Below, piece by piece: positions 5,839 through 14,039 of a stretch of DNA of 64,000 nt (position 1 is its first letter; each line of letters begins with the position of its first letter). This DNA is from CBDCGV01 sp965216955. GTDB lineage: Bacteria; Bacteroidota; Bacteroidia; Chitinophagales; JADIYW01. The notes under the pieces are model-generated. The model was not told the origin of the DNA. It saw only the letters and a list, made by a program, of their open reading frames with translations, and ran no database searches. The translations under genes were made by a program, and so were the position numbers. The stretch covers positions 372,001 through 436,000 of the forward strand of contig CBDCGV010000018.1 of the NCBI GenBank assembly GCA_965216955.1, written 5' to 3'.

Positions 5839-7794
5839 ATGTCAAAGGATGATGAACAAATAAAGCGTGTTGTTGACGATTCAAGAAAGGAAGCAATCAA
5901 GAAAGATGATAACAATGAAGATTTATTACACTATCCCTATGGAGATCAATTCAGATATGATGATGTTCTTGTAGAAGTTAGGGATAATCTCAGCATCTAT
6001 TCAGGATTGGTTGATGACGATTTGTCATTTTTTCTAATTAAAGCGATTTCGTTTAAAGGAATTAATGAAGAGTTACACTCCGCAGATTTGAAATGGACAC
6101 AATTTCACAGTTTTGAGGAAGTTTTCAGAAAACAACCAGTGGAAATTGCCAACAAATTTAAGGAATTATATCAGATTGTCATTGATCAATTTTCCCAATC
6201 TTTGTTACATGTTACTTTGAGAAGCCTCAGAAAATCTGCGCATAAATTAAACAAGGATGAAAAAAAACAAGCAACTAGTGGACTAATAATTGATGCAGTT
6301 TTTCTTTTACTTCTTTTTGTTCCTGGTGGAGCAAATATTGCAATTCCTTCTTTAGTTATGTCCGGCATTGGAAGCCTGAGGTTAAGATCAAAAAGGGTTC
6401 GTGGTATTACTAAGTTTAAAAAAGAAAAAGATGAACTGAAAGGTCTGTTAAAGGATAAAACTGAAAGTTATGTAGCGAAAGCACATGAATACAGGAAAAG
6501 ATTACAAGAGATAGATCGGATTGATAACAGAAGAGGAATAGATGGGATTATCAATAAAAAAGGAGGTAAAAAGTTAAGAGATAAATTGAAGAAGAGATAC
6601 AAAAAGAAAAGAGATGATTTAGAGGAAGCACAAAGTAAAGAAGCACCAGACTTAAGAAGGGAAATGGATGAGATATTCAATATTAAAAATAAGATATACA
6701 GAGTTGACATTTCAATAAATGACCTTAAGACGATCAAGCCTGAAGAAATCAATTTTCAATCCAACTTATTTATTAACGCTTTATTTGACGACCGTTCTTC
6801 TTTTATTTATAAGTCAATTTTTCAACACTTAGACACTAAAAGAGGGAGTAATAAAAAAGATATTTCCAGTGAAAAGGATTTAGGACAGCTAATAATTGAT
6901 AAAATGACCGATGAAAAGAAAAAAGTCCTTAACGAAATTGACAGATTTTACAATGAGTACATGGTGATCAAGAACAAGGAATTCTTATCGATTAGCAACG
7001 ATGCAAATCAAGCTCAATCCGCTCACCTTGTAGCCAAGTATTTTTCTATTCAGGATGAAGAATTTTTCAGAGACTTATATGCCATGTTTTATGCACCATT
7101 AGCACATGAATATTCAATCTTCAAAAACACTTTGGAGAACTTATTCTGGAGCGAATTTCTTTTAAGAAAGGCTCAAAGCAAATCCATTTCTACTGCGTTT
7201 TATATTTTCAGTAATTATAAATTGATTTACTCAATTCGTCATGAAGGAAAAAGTTTGTTTAATCATTTGTTGAATGAAATGAGATATTACATAACAGGAA
7301 AAATAACATTAGAAAAGGTTGATGAAAAAACTGTTGTTTACTATAAAGCTAGTGATGTATACGAAAAAAGTAGCCTGATAGCATTAAGTAGCAATGGTAT
7401 ATTAGCTCGTTATGATAGGTTGTTTTTTAAATATATTCAGGACAAAAAATCTCACATAAGAATTTATGGGTTGTTAAAAAGCTACCTAACGTTCTTATTT
7501 TCACCTGCTGACGAATCTTTACTATCATCAGATCATTTTTTCTATAAGGACAACCTTCATTTTCTCTACATGCATTATGAGTTCTTCCTAAAAATACATG
7601 GAAATCTTAGTAAAAATTATGAAACCTATTTATTAAAATTGAGAGATAATTTAACAGGTAAGTGTAAATTTAATAAAATAGAGTTGGTCAATCAATTAAT
7701 GAGAAATGAGAGATTTATTTCTGAGAAGGGAACTATATTGTTAGCTATTTCTATAGATTCATTAGCAAAGAATAAATATATTTTAGGAGAATAA
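5839..7794 (+). CDS. Unknown protein (651 aa) with central hydrophobic hairpin, second gene of module
   Basis: I do not recognise this protein. Residues ~148-180 (GLIIDAVFLLLLFVPGG continuing to PSLVMSGIGSL) form the only strongly hydrophobic segment, long enough for a membrane hairpin. It is followed by a very basic, probably coiled-coil region (~185-290, rich in KK, RKR, KKR). The C-terminal half is helical and rich in aromatic residues (for example KYFSIQDEEFFRDLYAMFYA). There is no signal peptide, nuclease motif or Walker motif. It starts 10 bases downstream of the 1078-aa gene and is followed only by integrase debris. A soluble helical body with a buried hairpin is reminiscent of pore-forming or membrane-associated effectors, but that is only inference. 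Confidence 0.75.
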   Translation: MSKDDEQIKRVVDDSRKEAIKKDDNNEDLLHYPYGDQFRYDDVLVEVRDNLSIYSGLVDDDLSFFLIKAISFKGINEELHSADLKWTQFHSFEEVFRKQPVEIANKFKELYQIVIDQFSQSLLHVTLRSLRKSAHKLNKDEKKQATSGLIIDAVFLLLLFVPGGANIAIPSLVMSGIGSLRLRSKRVRGITKFKKEKDELKGLLKDKTESYVAKAHEYRKRLQEIDRIDNRRGIDGIINKKGGKKLRDKLKKRYKKKRDDLEEAQSKEAPDLRREMDEIFNIKNKIYRVDISINDLKTIKPEEINFQSNLFINALFDDRSSFIYKSIFQHLDTKRGSNKKDISSEKDLGQLIIDKMTDEKKKVLNEIDRFYNEYMVIKNKEFLSISNDANQAQSAHLVAKYFSIQDEEFFRDLYAMFYAPLAHEYSIFKNTLENLFWSEFLLRKAQSKSISTAFYIFSNYKLIYSIRHEGKSLFNHLLNEMRYYITGKITLEKVDEKTVVYYKASDVYEKSSLIALSSNGILARYDRLFFKYIQDKKSHIRIYGLLKSYLTFLFSPADESLLSSDHFFYKDNLHFLYMHYEFFLKIHGNLSKNYETYLLKLRDNLTGKCKFNKIELVNQLMRNERFISEKGTILLAISIDSLAKNKYILGE

Positions 7795-7833
7795 AATAAA
7801 GTCACATGAAAAATTAGATTGTGCTTCCTTCTT

Positions 7834-8230
7834 TCAAAATCCCACCACACTATCCAACGCATCATCCGCATCTTTATAAATAAAGTTAGACTGATATTTA
7901 ATGGTAGTAGTGATGGATGAATGTCGATACAATTTCTGCAACATCTGAATAGGTATTTTATCACCGGATATATTCCCGAACGTATGTCTGGCAATATGCA
8001 TGGTTAAGGGCTTCCCTAACCCCTAACTCAATTTCCTTAGCAATTTCATCTAAGTATTTATTAAACTTTTTATTCGCCGCCGCTCTTTTACGAAAAAGAC
8101 CTCTTTGGGGTTTTCAAAATCTACATCTTTGAACTCTGAAAAGATAAAACCGCTATTAAAGTGTTTTGATCTTCATATTTTATGAGAATAGCCTGTGCTT
8201 TTTCCGGAATTTTAAGGGAGCAGGAAAACT
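7834..8230 (-). pseudogene. Degenerate tyrosine recombinase (phage-type integrase), C-terminal part
   Basis: Minus-strand fragments in shifting frames reconstruct the catalytic half of a Bacteroidota tyrosine integrase: IPEKAQAILIKYEDQ, then SGFIFSEFKDVDFENPKEVF, then KRAAANKKFNKYLDEIAKEI, then TMHIARHTFGNISGDKI and QMLQKLYRHSSITTTIKYQ, ending DADDALDSVVGF and TGA. The HxxR box, the second His (YRHSS) and the nucleophile Tyr (TIKYQ) are all visible. At least three frameshifts separate the pieces and no start or N-terminal domain is present, so it is not functional. Its presence marks the preceding 5 kb as a probable integrative element. Confidence 0.88.
7864..7889 (+). repeat. Right copy of 26-bp imperfect direct repeat
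   Basis: This partner of 2512-2537 (24 of 26 identical) lies inside the integrase C-terminal codons. The distance between copies is about 5.35 kb. Confidence 0.7.
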
Positions 8231-8522
8231 TTAGTTTAAATGAGTTACAATAGTGTAAAACTCAAAGTTTGAGAAAAATTAAGGCATTTCTGATTAAATT
8301 GTTTTCGTTTGAAAAGTGGTAACCGCCTTAAACGAAACCCATTTTTTAGTAGATTGTAGGAAACTCCAGTATTCGCCAATGCTACGCAAATCCTTCAAAA
8401 AGTTCGATAATACGCCCATTGGGGGTACATTTATTTCATTAAAACTCTTAGAATGTGCACGGTTTGCAATCCCAAATAAAAAGAAAAACTACATTTAAGT
8501 AGGTTAGACTTTCAACCTTGAC
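8231..8522. other. Non-coding remnant region between integrase debris and the next gene
   Basis: I see no supportable gene here. There is a small perfect inverted repeat CTCAAA-G-TTTGAG at 8261-8273 without a T-tract, and an unremarkable 60-codon open frame at 8316-8498 that resembles nothing I know. It most likely contains further decayed element sequence. Confidence 0.5.
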
Positions 8523-10295
8523 CTATTTCGTAGCCTCTTTGATTAATTCTTCTTCATCTACAGTAGTAAATTGATGTGGAAAGTCTTTATCAAATAATTC
8601 TGCGTCAAAACCAGCTTCTTCGTTTTTAAAAATTATCATTCCAGTATATAACCCCACAAACACATCATTATTTCGCCCTACGGATACTGTAGCCCAAGCA
8701 TTGTCAAATTCATCAAATTGGCGAATACCCTTATTGTCTTTCCTAATAAATGTACCTCTCTTTTTAAACTCACTTATGAGAATCTTAAAATATACTTTTC
8801 CAGTCTCAAAATTAATGGCCTTCAAACACCAATATATTTTACCGTTTTCTTCTTTTGTGGTTGTATAGGCATAAACCAATCCTTGTTTCAATGATAATTT
8901 TGGAGTCGCTGTCAATACATTAGCTTCTTGATTATACCAATGTCCTAAAAATGGTTTCTTTTTATCCTTAACCGTTAGCCAGTGCGAGTTCCAATCCGCG
9001 TTATTATAGTCGCTCCTAAATTTAAGTGCATCTAATATGTTGATTCTTATAACACCACCGGGAGTATCTCCCTCAAATGCAAAAGGGTCTGAATAACTAG
9101 AAGTGTTCCCAATTAATAAATAGCGATCGTAAGCGATCATAGAATTTTCACACCCTCTATTAATTTTAATAAGTTTGGTTCCTTCATTATAATCTGGAAA
9201 AACAGGAATTGACAGTACCGGTTTTTCTCCCATAGCAACTTCCTCTCCTCTTCTATAAATCAACACTTTCATCTTTTCAGCCTTATCGCAAATTGCCACA
9301 TACTTGTGTTCAATTCCATCTGCTTCAAAATCAATTAATGTGGGCGTTGTTCCTGAACCTAATACTAGTTTCTTATCGTCCTTTCTTGATTGACTATTTT
9401 TGAAAATATCTTCGTAATCATCCTCATAATCTTTATATCTGGTCGCAATAATTTTCTCTTTCGTACCAATCGTGGTAAAACTAACTCTAACCAATGACTT
9501 ACTCGTTACTATGTAAATACCATCACCGGCCAATGAAAACGAATTCTGTATAACTACATCTTTGAGCTTTAGCCTATGTAATTGAACAAAGCTTTCAGTA
9601 CTCACATTAAAGTCATAGGTAGCACGTATTATCTCTCCATTTTTAGTGATCATCCATAAGGAATTTGGATCGTCATAATCCGGCAGCATCGCAGTAATAG
9701 GAGAAGATATTTTCTTTTTCCCTTCATTAAAACGGGCAATTTCTTTAATAGTATTCCCCTCTTTCCTAAAGACCCAAATCTCATTCTTAGAGCTTGGCAC
9801 GAACCAATACCCTTCATCATTTATAAAATAATACGGTCCTCCACTCGTGTCTCGAAACAAATTGGAAGGCTTTAGCATAAAGGCCGCACCTTTTTTGAGA
9901 ATATCTTTGAATGGCCTTTTTAATAAAACATCTTGACCTATCCTGTTTCCTTCTTTATCAAAACAATACAACTCGCCACCTCCTATAGAAAAAGATTCTG
10001 TATATAAAGCATCTTCTTTATCAAAAATAAAAGTAGCAAACATTCCTCCAATGCCCTTTTTCTTATTGACACGTGTAATGGAGATAGGCTTATTAACATC
10101 TACTCCAAAAGAATTTGTACTGTCTGTTGAATAAGGGTCTTCATGCATCCAAGAATTATCCTCATTCATAGAAGCATGATCGAAGTCCATTTTTTCGTTC
10201 AAAGGAGTTCCTTTGTGTTTTGGAAATATAATGATGTCATCAGGATTTAGTTTTCTTGTTGCGGTCTTAAATTTTGTACTGATTGTATATGTCAT
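8523..10295 (-). CDS. Unknown 590-aa protein, probably beta-rich (propeller-like)
   Basis: I do not recognise a family. The protein has no signal peptide or membrane segment and appears cytoplasmic. Its composition suggests repeated short beta strands with Gly-Asp turns and recurring hydrophobic-aromatic pairs (GGELYCFDKEGN, GPYYFINDEGYWFV, NEIWVFRKEGN, NSLWMITKNGE, DGIYIVTSKSL, DVFVGLYTGMIIF). This is what a WD/PQQ/NHL-like beta-propeller looks like when motifs are divergent. It stands alone on the minus strand with a long empty upstream region. Its location beside the integrase debris means it may be part of the same accessory island. Function unknown. Confidence 0.7.
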   Translation of the reverse strand: MTYTISTKFKTATRKLNPDDIIIFPKHKGTPLNEKMDFDHASMNEDNSWMHEDPYSTDSTNSFGVDVNKPISITRVNKKKGIGGMFATFIFDKEDALYTESFSIGGGELYCFDKEGNRIGQDVLLKRPFKDILKKGAAFMLKPSNLFRDTSGGPYYFINDEGYWFVPSSKNEIWVFRKEGNTIKEIARFNEGKKKISSPITAMLPDYDDPNSLWMITKNGEIIRATYDFNVSTESFVQLHRLKLKDVVIQNSFSLAGDGIYIVTSKSLVRVSFTTIGTKEKIIATRYKDYEDDYEDIFKNSQSRKDDKKLVLGSGTTPTLIDFEADGIEHKYVAICDKAEKMKVLIYRRGEEVAMGEKPVLSIPVFPDYNEGTKLIKINRGCENSMIAYDRYLLIGNTSSYSDPFAFEGDTPGGVIRINILDALKFRSDYNNADWNSHWLTVKDKKKPFLGHWYNQEANVLTATPKLSLKQGLVYAYTTTKEENGKIYWCLKAINFETGKVYFKILISEFKKRGTFIRKDNKGIRQFDEFDNAWATVSVGRNNDVFVGLYTGMIIFKNEEAGFDAELFDKDFPHQFTTVDEEELIKEATK

Positions 10296-10856
10296 AAGGA
10301 TTTATTTAGACAATTAAAATAAAAAAGCACTGCGACTTATCAAAGTTTTCAGTTTATTATGTTTAAAAATTAAAGAGGCTTACCTAATTAACAATATCAG
10401 CTCACACCTTTCTCAAATACCTACTTATAAAGAATTGACTAGACTTCATCTTAACTTAAAACAGTCCTCTCTCCCATTCAACCGTAAAAAAAAGCCACTC
10501 GTCGAAAATATTTTTTTGTTTAAATCCAAATCACTGATATTTATAGCAGACCTATAACATGGATTTGCTAAAGAAACCATTTTGGTGACACCAAACCATG
10601 ACTACAAAACTAAAGATCCAAACTTATCAGATTATTATAATGTTTGATGAGACAATTGAACTGGTAGCTTTGAAATTGCTTGGCAAGGCTACCAGTTCTT
10701 CTTTTATTATCCCTTAACCTTATCCAATCGGAATCAAAAACCAAAGGCTATTTTCCGCATAAACACGGAATAAAGCATATCTATTTTATCCCCTTCACAA
10801 TAAAACAATCTTAAAATATGTTATTATCAGTCAAAAGCAAAAATCAAGAGACTGTA
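10296..10856. other. Long intergenic region with one strong inverted repeat
   Basis: About 560 bases separate the divergent 590-aa gene and the cytochrome c peroxidase gene. I see no gene in it. Its main structure is the 11-bp perfect inverted repeat at 10658-10698 described separately. Promoters for both neighbours should lie here, but no clean TAnnTTTG element with a partner was found. Confidence 0.5.
10658..10710 (+). terminator. Terminator-like hairpin with 11-bp perfect stem
   Basis: GAACTGGTAGC (10658-10668) and GCTACCAGTTC (10688-10698) are perfectly complementary with a 19-nt loop, followed by TTCTTTTATTAT. As a plus-strand terminator it has no evident gene upstream, so it may end an unseen small transcript or be a relic of a lost gene or mobile element. 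Confidence 0.45.
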
Positions 10857-12092
10857 ATGAATATTAATGCAATAAACAAAGCTGCCATTTTTTTAATACT
10901 AATTGTTTCTTTCTCATCTTGTGTAGAAGAACCCGAAATAATTGATGGCAACAATAATGGAGAGACAAATAATGGCAACAACAATGGAAATAATAATGAC
11001 CAATCGGCTATTGCAGCTACTTTTGGGAACAACATAGATCTAAATAACTTGCTCAATTATGCCAATCAAAACATTCCCAATTACATAACTGAAGACAATA
11101 CAGAGAACAACCCAATAACCAATGCAGGGGCTACCTTAGGAAGAGTACTATTTTATGATAAAAACTTATCTATAAACAACACCATTTCATGTGCCAGCTG
11201 CCACAATCAAGCCAATGCCTTTGGTGATCTTTCAATAGCTTCGTTGGGAGTGAATGGAAGAACGGGTAGACATTCAATGCGGTTAATTAATGCCAGATTT
11301 GGAGAAGAAGATCGTTTTTTCTGGGATGAGCGTGCTCCTTCCTTAGAGGCTCAAACAACACAACCCATACAGGATCACATTGAAATGGGATTTAGTGGAC
11401 AAAATGGGGATCTTAACTTCACAGATCTCATTGTAAAGCTCGAAACAATCGATTATTACAGTGTACTATTTAATTTTGTTTATGGTGATGAAGATGTTAC
11501 TGAAACGCGCATACAAAATGCGCTGGCCCAGTTTATTAGAAGCATTCAATCGTTTGATTCGAGATACGACCAGGGAAGAGTACAAGCTCAAAACAACAAT
11601 GCCCCTTTTAACAATTTCACCAACCAAGAGAACAACGGGAAAGAATTATTCATGCGCAACCCTCAATTTAACAATAATGGTATAAGAGTTGGAGGTGGTA
11701 TAGGATGTAACAGATGTCACAACGCGCCAGAATTTAGTATTAATGACAATTCTAGAAACAATGGTGTTATTGCAACTATTGATGGTAATGGCATTGATGT
11801 TGATGTAACGCGTTCACCTACACTTAGAGATGTCTTTAATGCTAATGGAGATTTGAATGGCCCGCTCATGCATACAGGCTCCTTTAATAGCATAGAAGCA
11901 GTTCTAGACCATTATAATCAAATTCAAACAAATGGCAACAACAATCTTGATAATCGCCTACGACCTAATGGTAATGGTCAAAACTTGGCTATGACTCAGC
12001 AAGAAAAGGATGCGGTAGTTGCATTTTTAAAAACATTATCGGGAACAACAGTTTATGTAGATGAGCGCTGGTCTGATCCATTTTTACAATAG
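10857..12092 (+). CDS. Di-haem cytochrome c peroxidase (MauG/CcpA family) lipoprotein
   Basis: This periplasmic or outer-membrane enzyme reduces hydrogen peroxide with electrons from cytochrome c. Two haem c sites are visible: CASCH near residue 112 and CNRCH near residue 284. The family context GRVLFYDKNLS, FFWDERAPSLEAQ and LMHTGSF is intact. The start at 10857 is preferred over an upstream in-frame ATG at 10818 because it gives a clean lipoprotein signal (MNINAINKAAIFLILIVSFSSC). After the lipidated Cys comes an Asn/Gly-rich linker (NNGNNNGNNN), typical of Bacteroidota surface lipoproteins. It is a single gene, converging with the exonuclease gene 5 bases away. Confidence 0.9.
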   Translation: MNINAINKAAIFLILIVSFSSCVEEPEIIDGNNNGETNNGNNNGNNNDQSAIAATFGNNIDLNNLLNYANQNIPNYITEDNTENNPITNAGATLGRVLFYDKNLSINNTISCASCHNQANAFGDLSIASLGVNGRTGRHSMRLINARFGEEDRFFWDERAPSLEAQTTQPIQDHIEMGFSGQNGDLNFTDLIVKLETIDYYSVLFNFVYGDEDVTETRIQNALAQFIRSIQSFDSRYDQGRVQAQNNNAPFNNFTNQENNGKELFMRNPQFNNNGIRVGGGIGCNRCHNAPEFSINDNSRNNGVIATIDGNGIDVDVTRSPTLRDVFNANGDLNGPLMHTGSFNSIEAVLDHYNQIQTNGNNNLDNRLRPNGNGQNLAMTQQEKDAVVAFLKTLSGTTVYVDERWSDPFLQ

Positions 12093-12097
12093 AAAAG

Positions 12098-12850
12098 CTA
12101 TCCTAAACCCAAAACCTTTTGTAAAGTGTAAATCCAGTCTGTTTCATCTTGATCAGATTGCTGTTTTTGATTAAGTAACCATTTTAAATACTGAGCATCC
12201 TGTTTGGCCACATCTTCAACCAGTTCTCCCATATATTTTCCGAAAGCAAATTTACCGATAAAAGCAGGTTGAGTTGAAAGCTCTATCATTTTTTGTAATG
12301 CTACTTCCTCTGAATCTATATCAAACTCAGACTTTGCCTTTTTGAATAATCTATCAAAAAGGTGTTCTAAAATTATTACATCGCTTTTGGCATCGTGTGC
12401 CTGAATGGGTGTATTTACATCCTCATCTATTTTAAGAAAGTATCTTAGATATTGTAGGTTATGGCGCTTAATCTTCATCATGGGATCAAAATGACGTATC
12501 AATTTCAACGTATCAATAAAGTAAGTAGGCTTTATATCTTCCTTTTCAAGCATTCCCAAATCAAATGGAGCATTATGTGCAACCATTATCGAAGTATCTT
12601 GTTCTAACAATTCTTTTATCGAAGCATAAGTATCTGCACTTTTAAACAACGGTTTATCAGCTACCATTTTTTCTGTTATATGATGAATAGCCATTGATTC
12701 TATAGTAATTCTAACTGGGGGCTTATATATTTCACAAAACATGTCATCGACATTCTGTTTATGAAATTTCCACGCCAATTGACATAAGCGATCCAAGACT
12801 TCTCCTCCTGTGGTTTCAGTATCTAAAAAAATTAAGTTTGATAAATCCAT
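12098..12850 (-). CDS. DnaQ-like DEDDh 3'-5' exonuclease with DUF3820-type C-terminus
   Basis: This 250-aa protein carries the three exonuclease motifs: Exo I LIFLDTETTGG (residues 6-16), Exo II MVAHNAPFDLGML, and Exo III HDAKSDVIIL with the His that defines the DEDDh class. The family covers the proofreading subunit of DNA polymerase III and stand-alone DNases/RNases that remove 3' nucleotides using two metal ions. After the nuclease domain a C-terminal block, FGKYMGELVEDVAKQDAQYL followed by KWLL, resembles the DUF3820 domain that often accompanies such exonucleases. It is shorter than polymerase-III PolC and lacks a GIY-YIG fusion. It is probably a repair or RNA-processing enzyme; the substrate is unknown. 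Confidence 0.85.
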   Translation of the reverse strand: MDLSNLIFLDTETTGGEVLDRLCQLAWKFHKQNVDDMFCEIYKPPVRITIESMAIHHITEKMVADKPLFKSADTYASIKELLEQDTSIMVAHNAPFDLGMLEKEDIKPTYFIDTLKLIRHFDPMMKIKRHNLQYLRYFLKIDEDVNTPIQAHDAKSDVIILEHLFDRLFKKAKSEFDIDSEEVALQKMIELSTQPAFIGKFAFGKYMGELVEDVAKQDAQYLKWLLNQKQQSDQDETDWIYTLQKVLGLG

Positions 12851-13100
12851 TTCTCAAAGTAACTATAAATTATGTTAAACATCTATCGCAATAAGATTAT
12901 AAATATAATTTACTGCGTTCTCAAAAAAGAAATAGTTAATAGAGCAGACTCCTATTTTATTAATATCGTTTTGTAAAATGAGGAAAAGTATCTCTTTTAT
13001 AATATGAATTCCTATTGTTTTTTTACATAAATTGTACGCACAAAAGCATGACATCAACGACTAAAAGAATGGACTTGTCTGTTCAAAACCAATAAAAAAC

Positions 13101-14039
13101 ATGAGTGAAAACAATTCAAATAGTAAGTCATTATTAATCATAATTCTTTTATTATTGATTGGATTAGGGTTTACAACTTATAAATGGCTAGAAACGAACA
13201 AACAATTAGATCAAACGGAAGTTGAAAAAATTGATTTACAAGCTGTTTACGATGAACTAGAGGAAGAATATAATCTGGCACTGACAGACATTAATGAATT
13301 AAAAGATAAAAACGTTTATCTAGATAGCATGATGGCTTTAAAAGAAGAAGAACTTAAAAATAAAAGAAACTACATCGCATCTTTATTAAAAAAGCAAAAC
13401 CTATCACAAAAAGAATTAAATAGAGTCAACCATCTCATTGCTGATTTCAGAGAAGAAAGATTAAATTTTGAGACTCAAATTGACTCTTTGGTTCAATTAT
13501 CGCAGGAATTGTGTGATGAAAACATGCAATTAGAATTTGACAAGGAAGCAATAAGTCAGGAATTAGAAGCAGAAAAAACAACCAGAGAACAAATTGAAGA
13601 AGAAAAGCAAAAAATTGAAGACAAAATTCATAGAGCTTCTATTCTATCAACCAATAACATTTACGCCCAAGGTATTAAAATCAAAAAGAGCGGTGTAGAA
13701 GCAGATGTAAGAAAAGCGGCTCAGGTAGAAAAGATAAAAATGTGTTTTGATTTACTAGAAAATAAAATAGCCCCAAATGGTGAAACAGAAATGTTAGTCC
13801 GAATTATAGGGCCAGATGGTATTACATTATACGTTACTTCTATGGGAAGCGGTGTTTTTGAGACCAATATGAACAAGCAAATGAAGTATACCTATATGAT
13901 TAAACCTATTTTTGAAAATGAAACAAAAAAAGTATGTTCTTATTGGGACCAAAACCTTCCGCTAAAACCTGGGCAATACAATATTGAAATTTACCAGCAA
14001 GGTGCTATGATTGGTGACACTTCATTTGAGTTAAAATAA
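13101..14039 (+). CDS. Membrane-anchored coiled-coil protein, conserved hypothetical
   Basis: This 312-aa protein has one N-terminal membrane anchor (SLLIIILLLLIGLGFTTYKW, residues 9-28), a long charged coiled coil (about residues 35-190) and a C-terminal globular domain of about 120 residues (KIKKSGVEADVRKAAQVEKI onward) that looks beta-rich. Similar proteins are widespread in Bacteroidota and are often mislabelled as SMC-like because of the coil. The expected topology is N-in, with coil and C-domain in the periplasm. Function unknown. Its last 9 bases overlap the 3' end of the convergent DUF72 gene. Confidence 0.75.
   Translation: MSENNSNSKSLLIIILLLLIGLGFTTYKWLETNKQLDQTEVEKIDLQAVYDELEEEYNLALTDINELKDKNVYLDSMMALKEEELKNKRNYIASLLKKQNLSQKELNRVNHLIADFREERLNFETQIDSLVQLSQELCDENMQLEFDKEAISQELEAEKTTREQIEEEKQKIEDKIHRASILSTNNIYAQGIKIKKSGVEADVRKAAQVEKIKMCFDLLENKIAPNGETEMLVRIIGPDGITLYVTSMGSGVFETNMNKQMKYTYMIKPIFENETKKVCSYWDQNLPLKPGQYNIEIYQQGAMIGDTSFELK

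Noticed and set aside
8423..8432. GGGTACATTT as a possible right-hand copy of the tRNA-Leu end (island attachment site)
   Set aside because: Only 10 bases match, and the diagnostic CCCGCCCC part is missing; chance is the better explanation.
8316..8498. 60-codon open frame between integrase debris and the 590-aa gene
   Set aside because: There is no recognisable motif, signal peptide or ribosome-binding site; it lies within decayed sequence.
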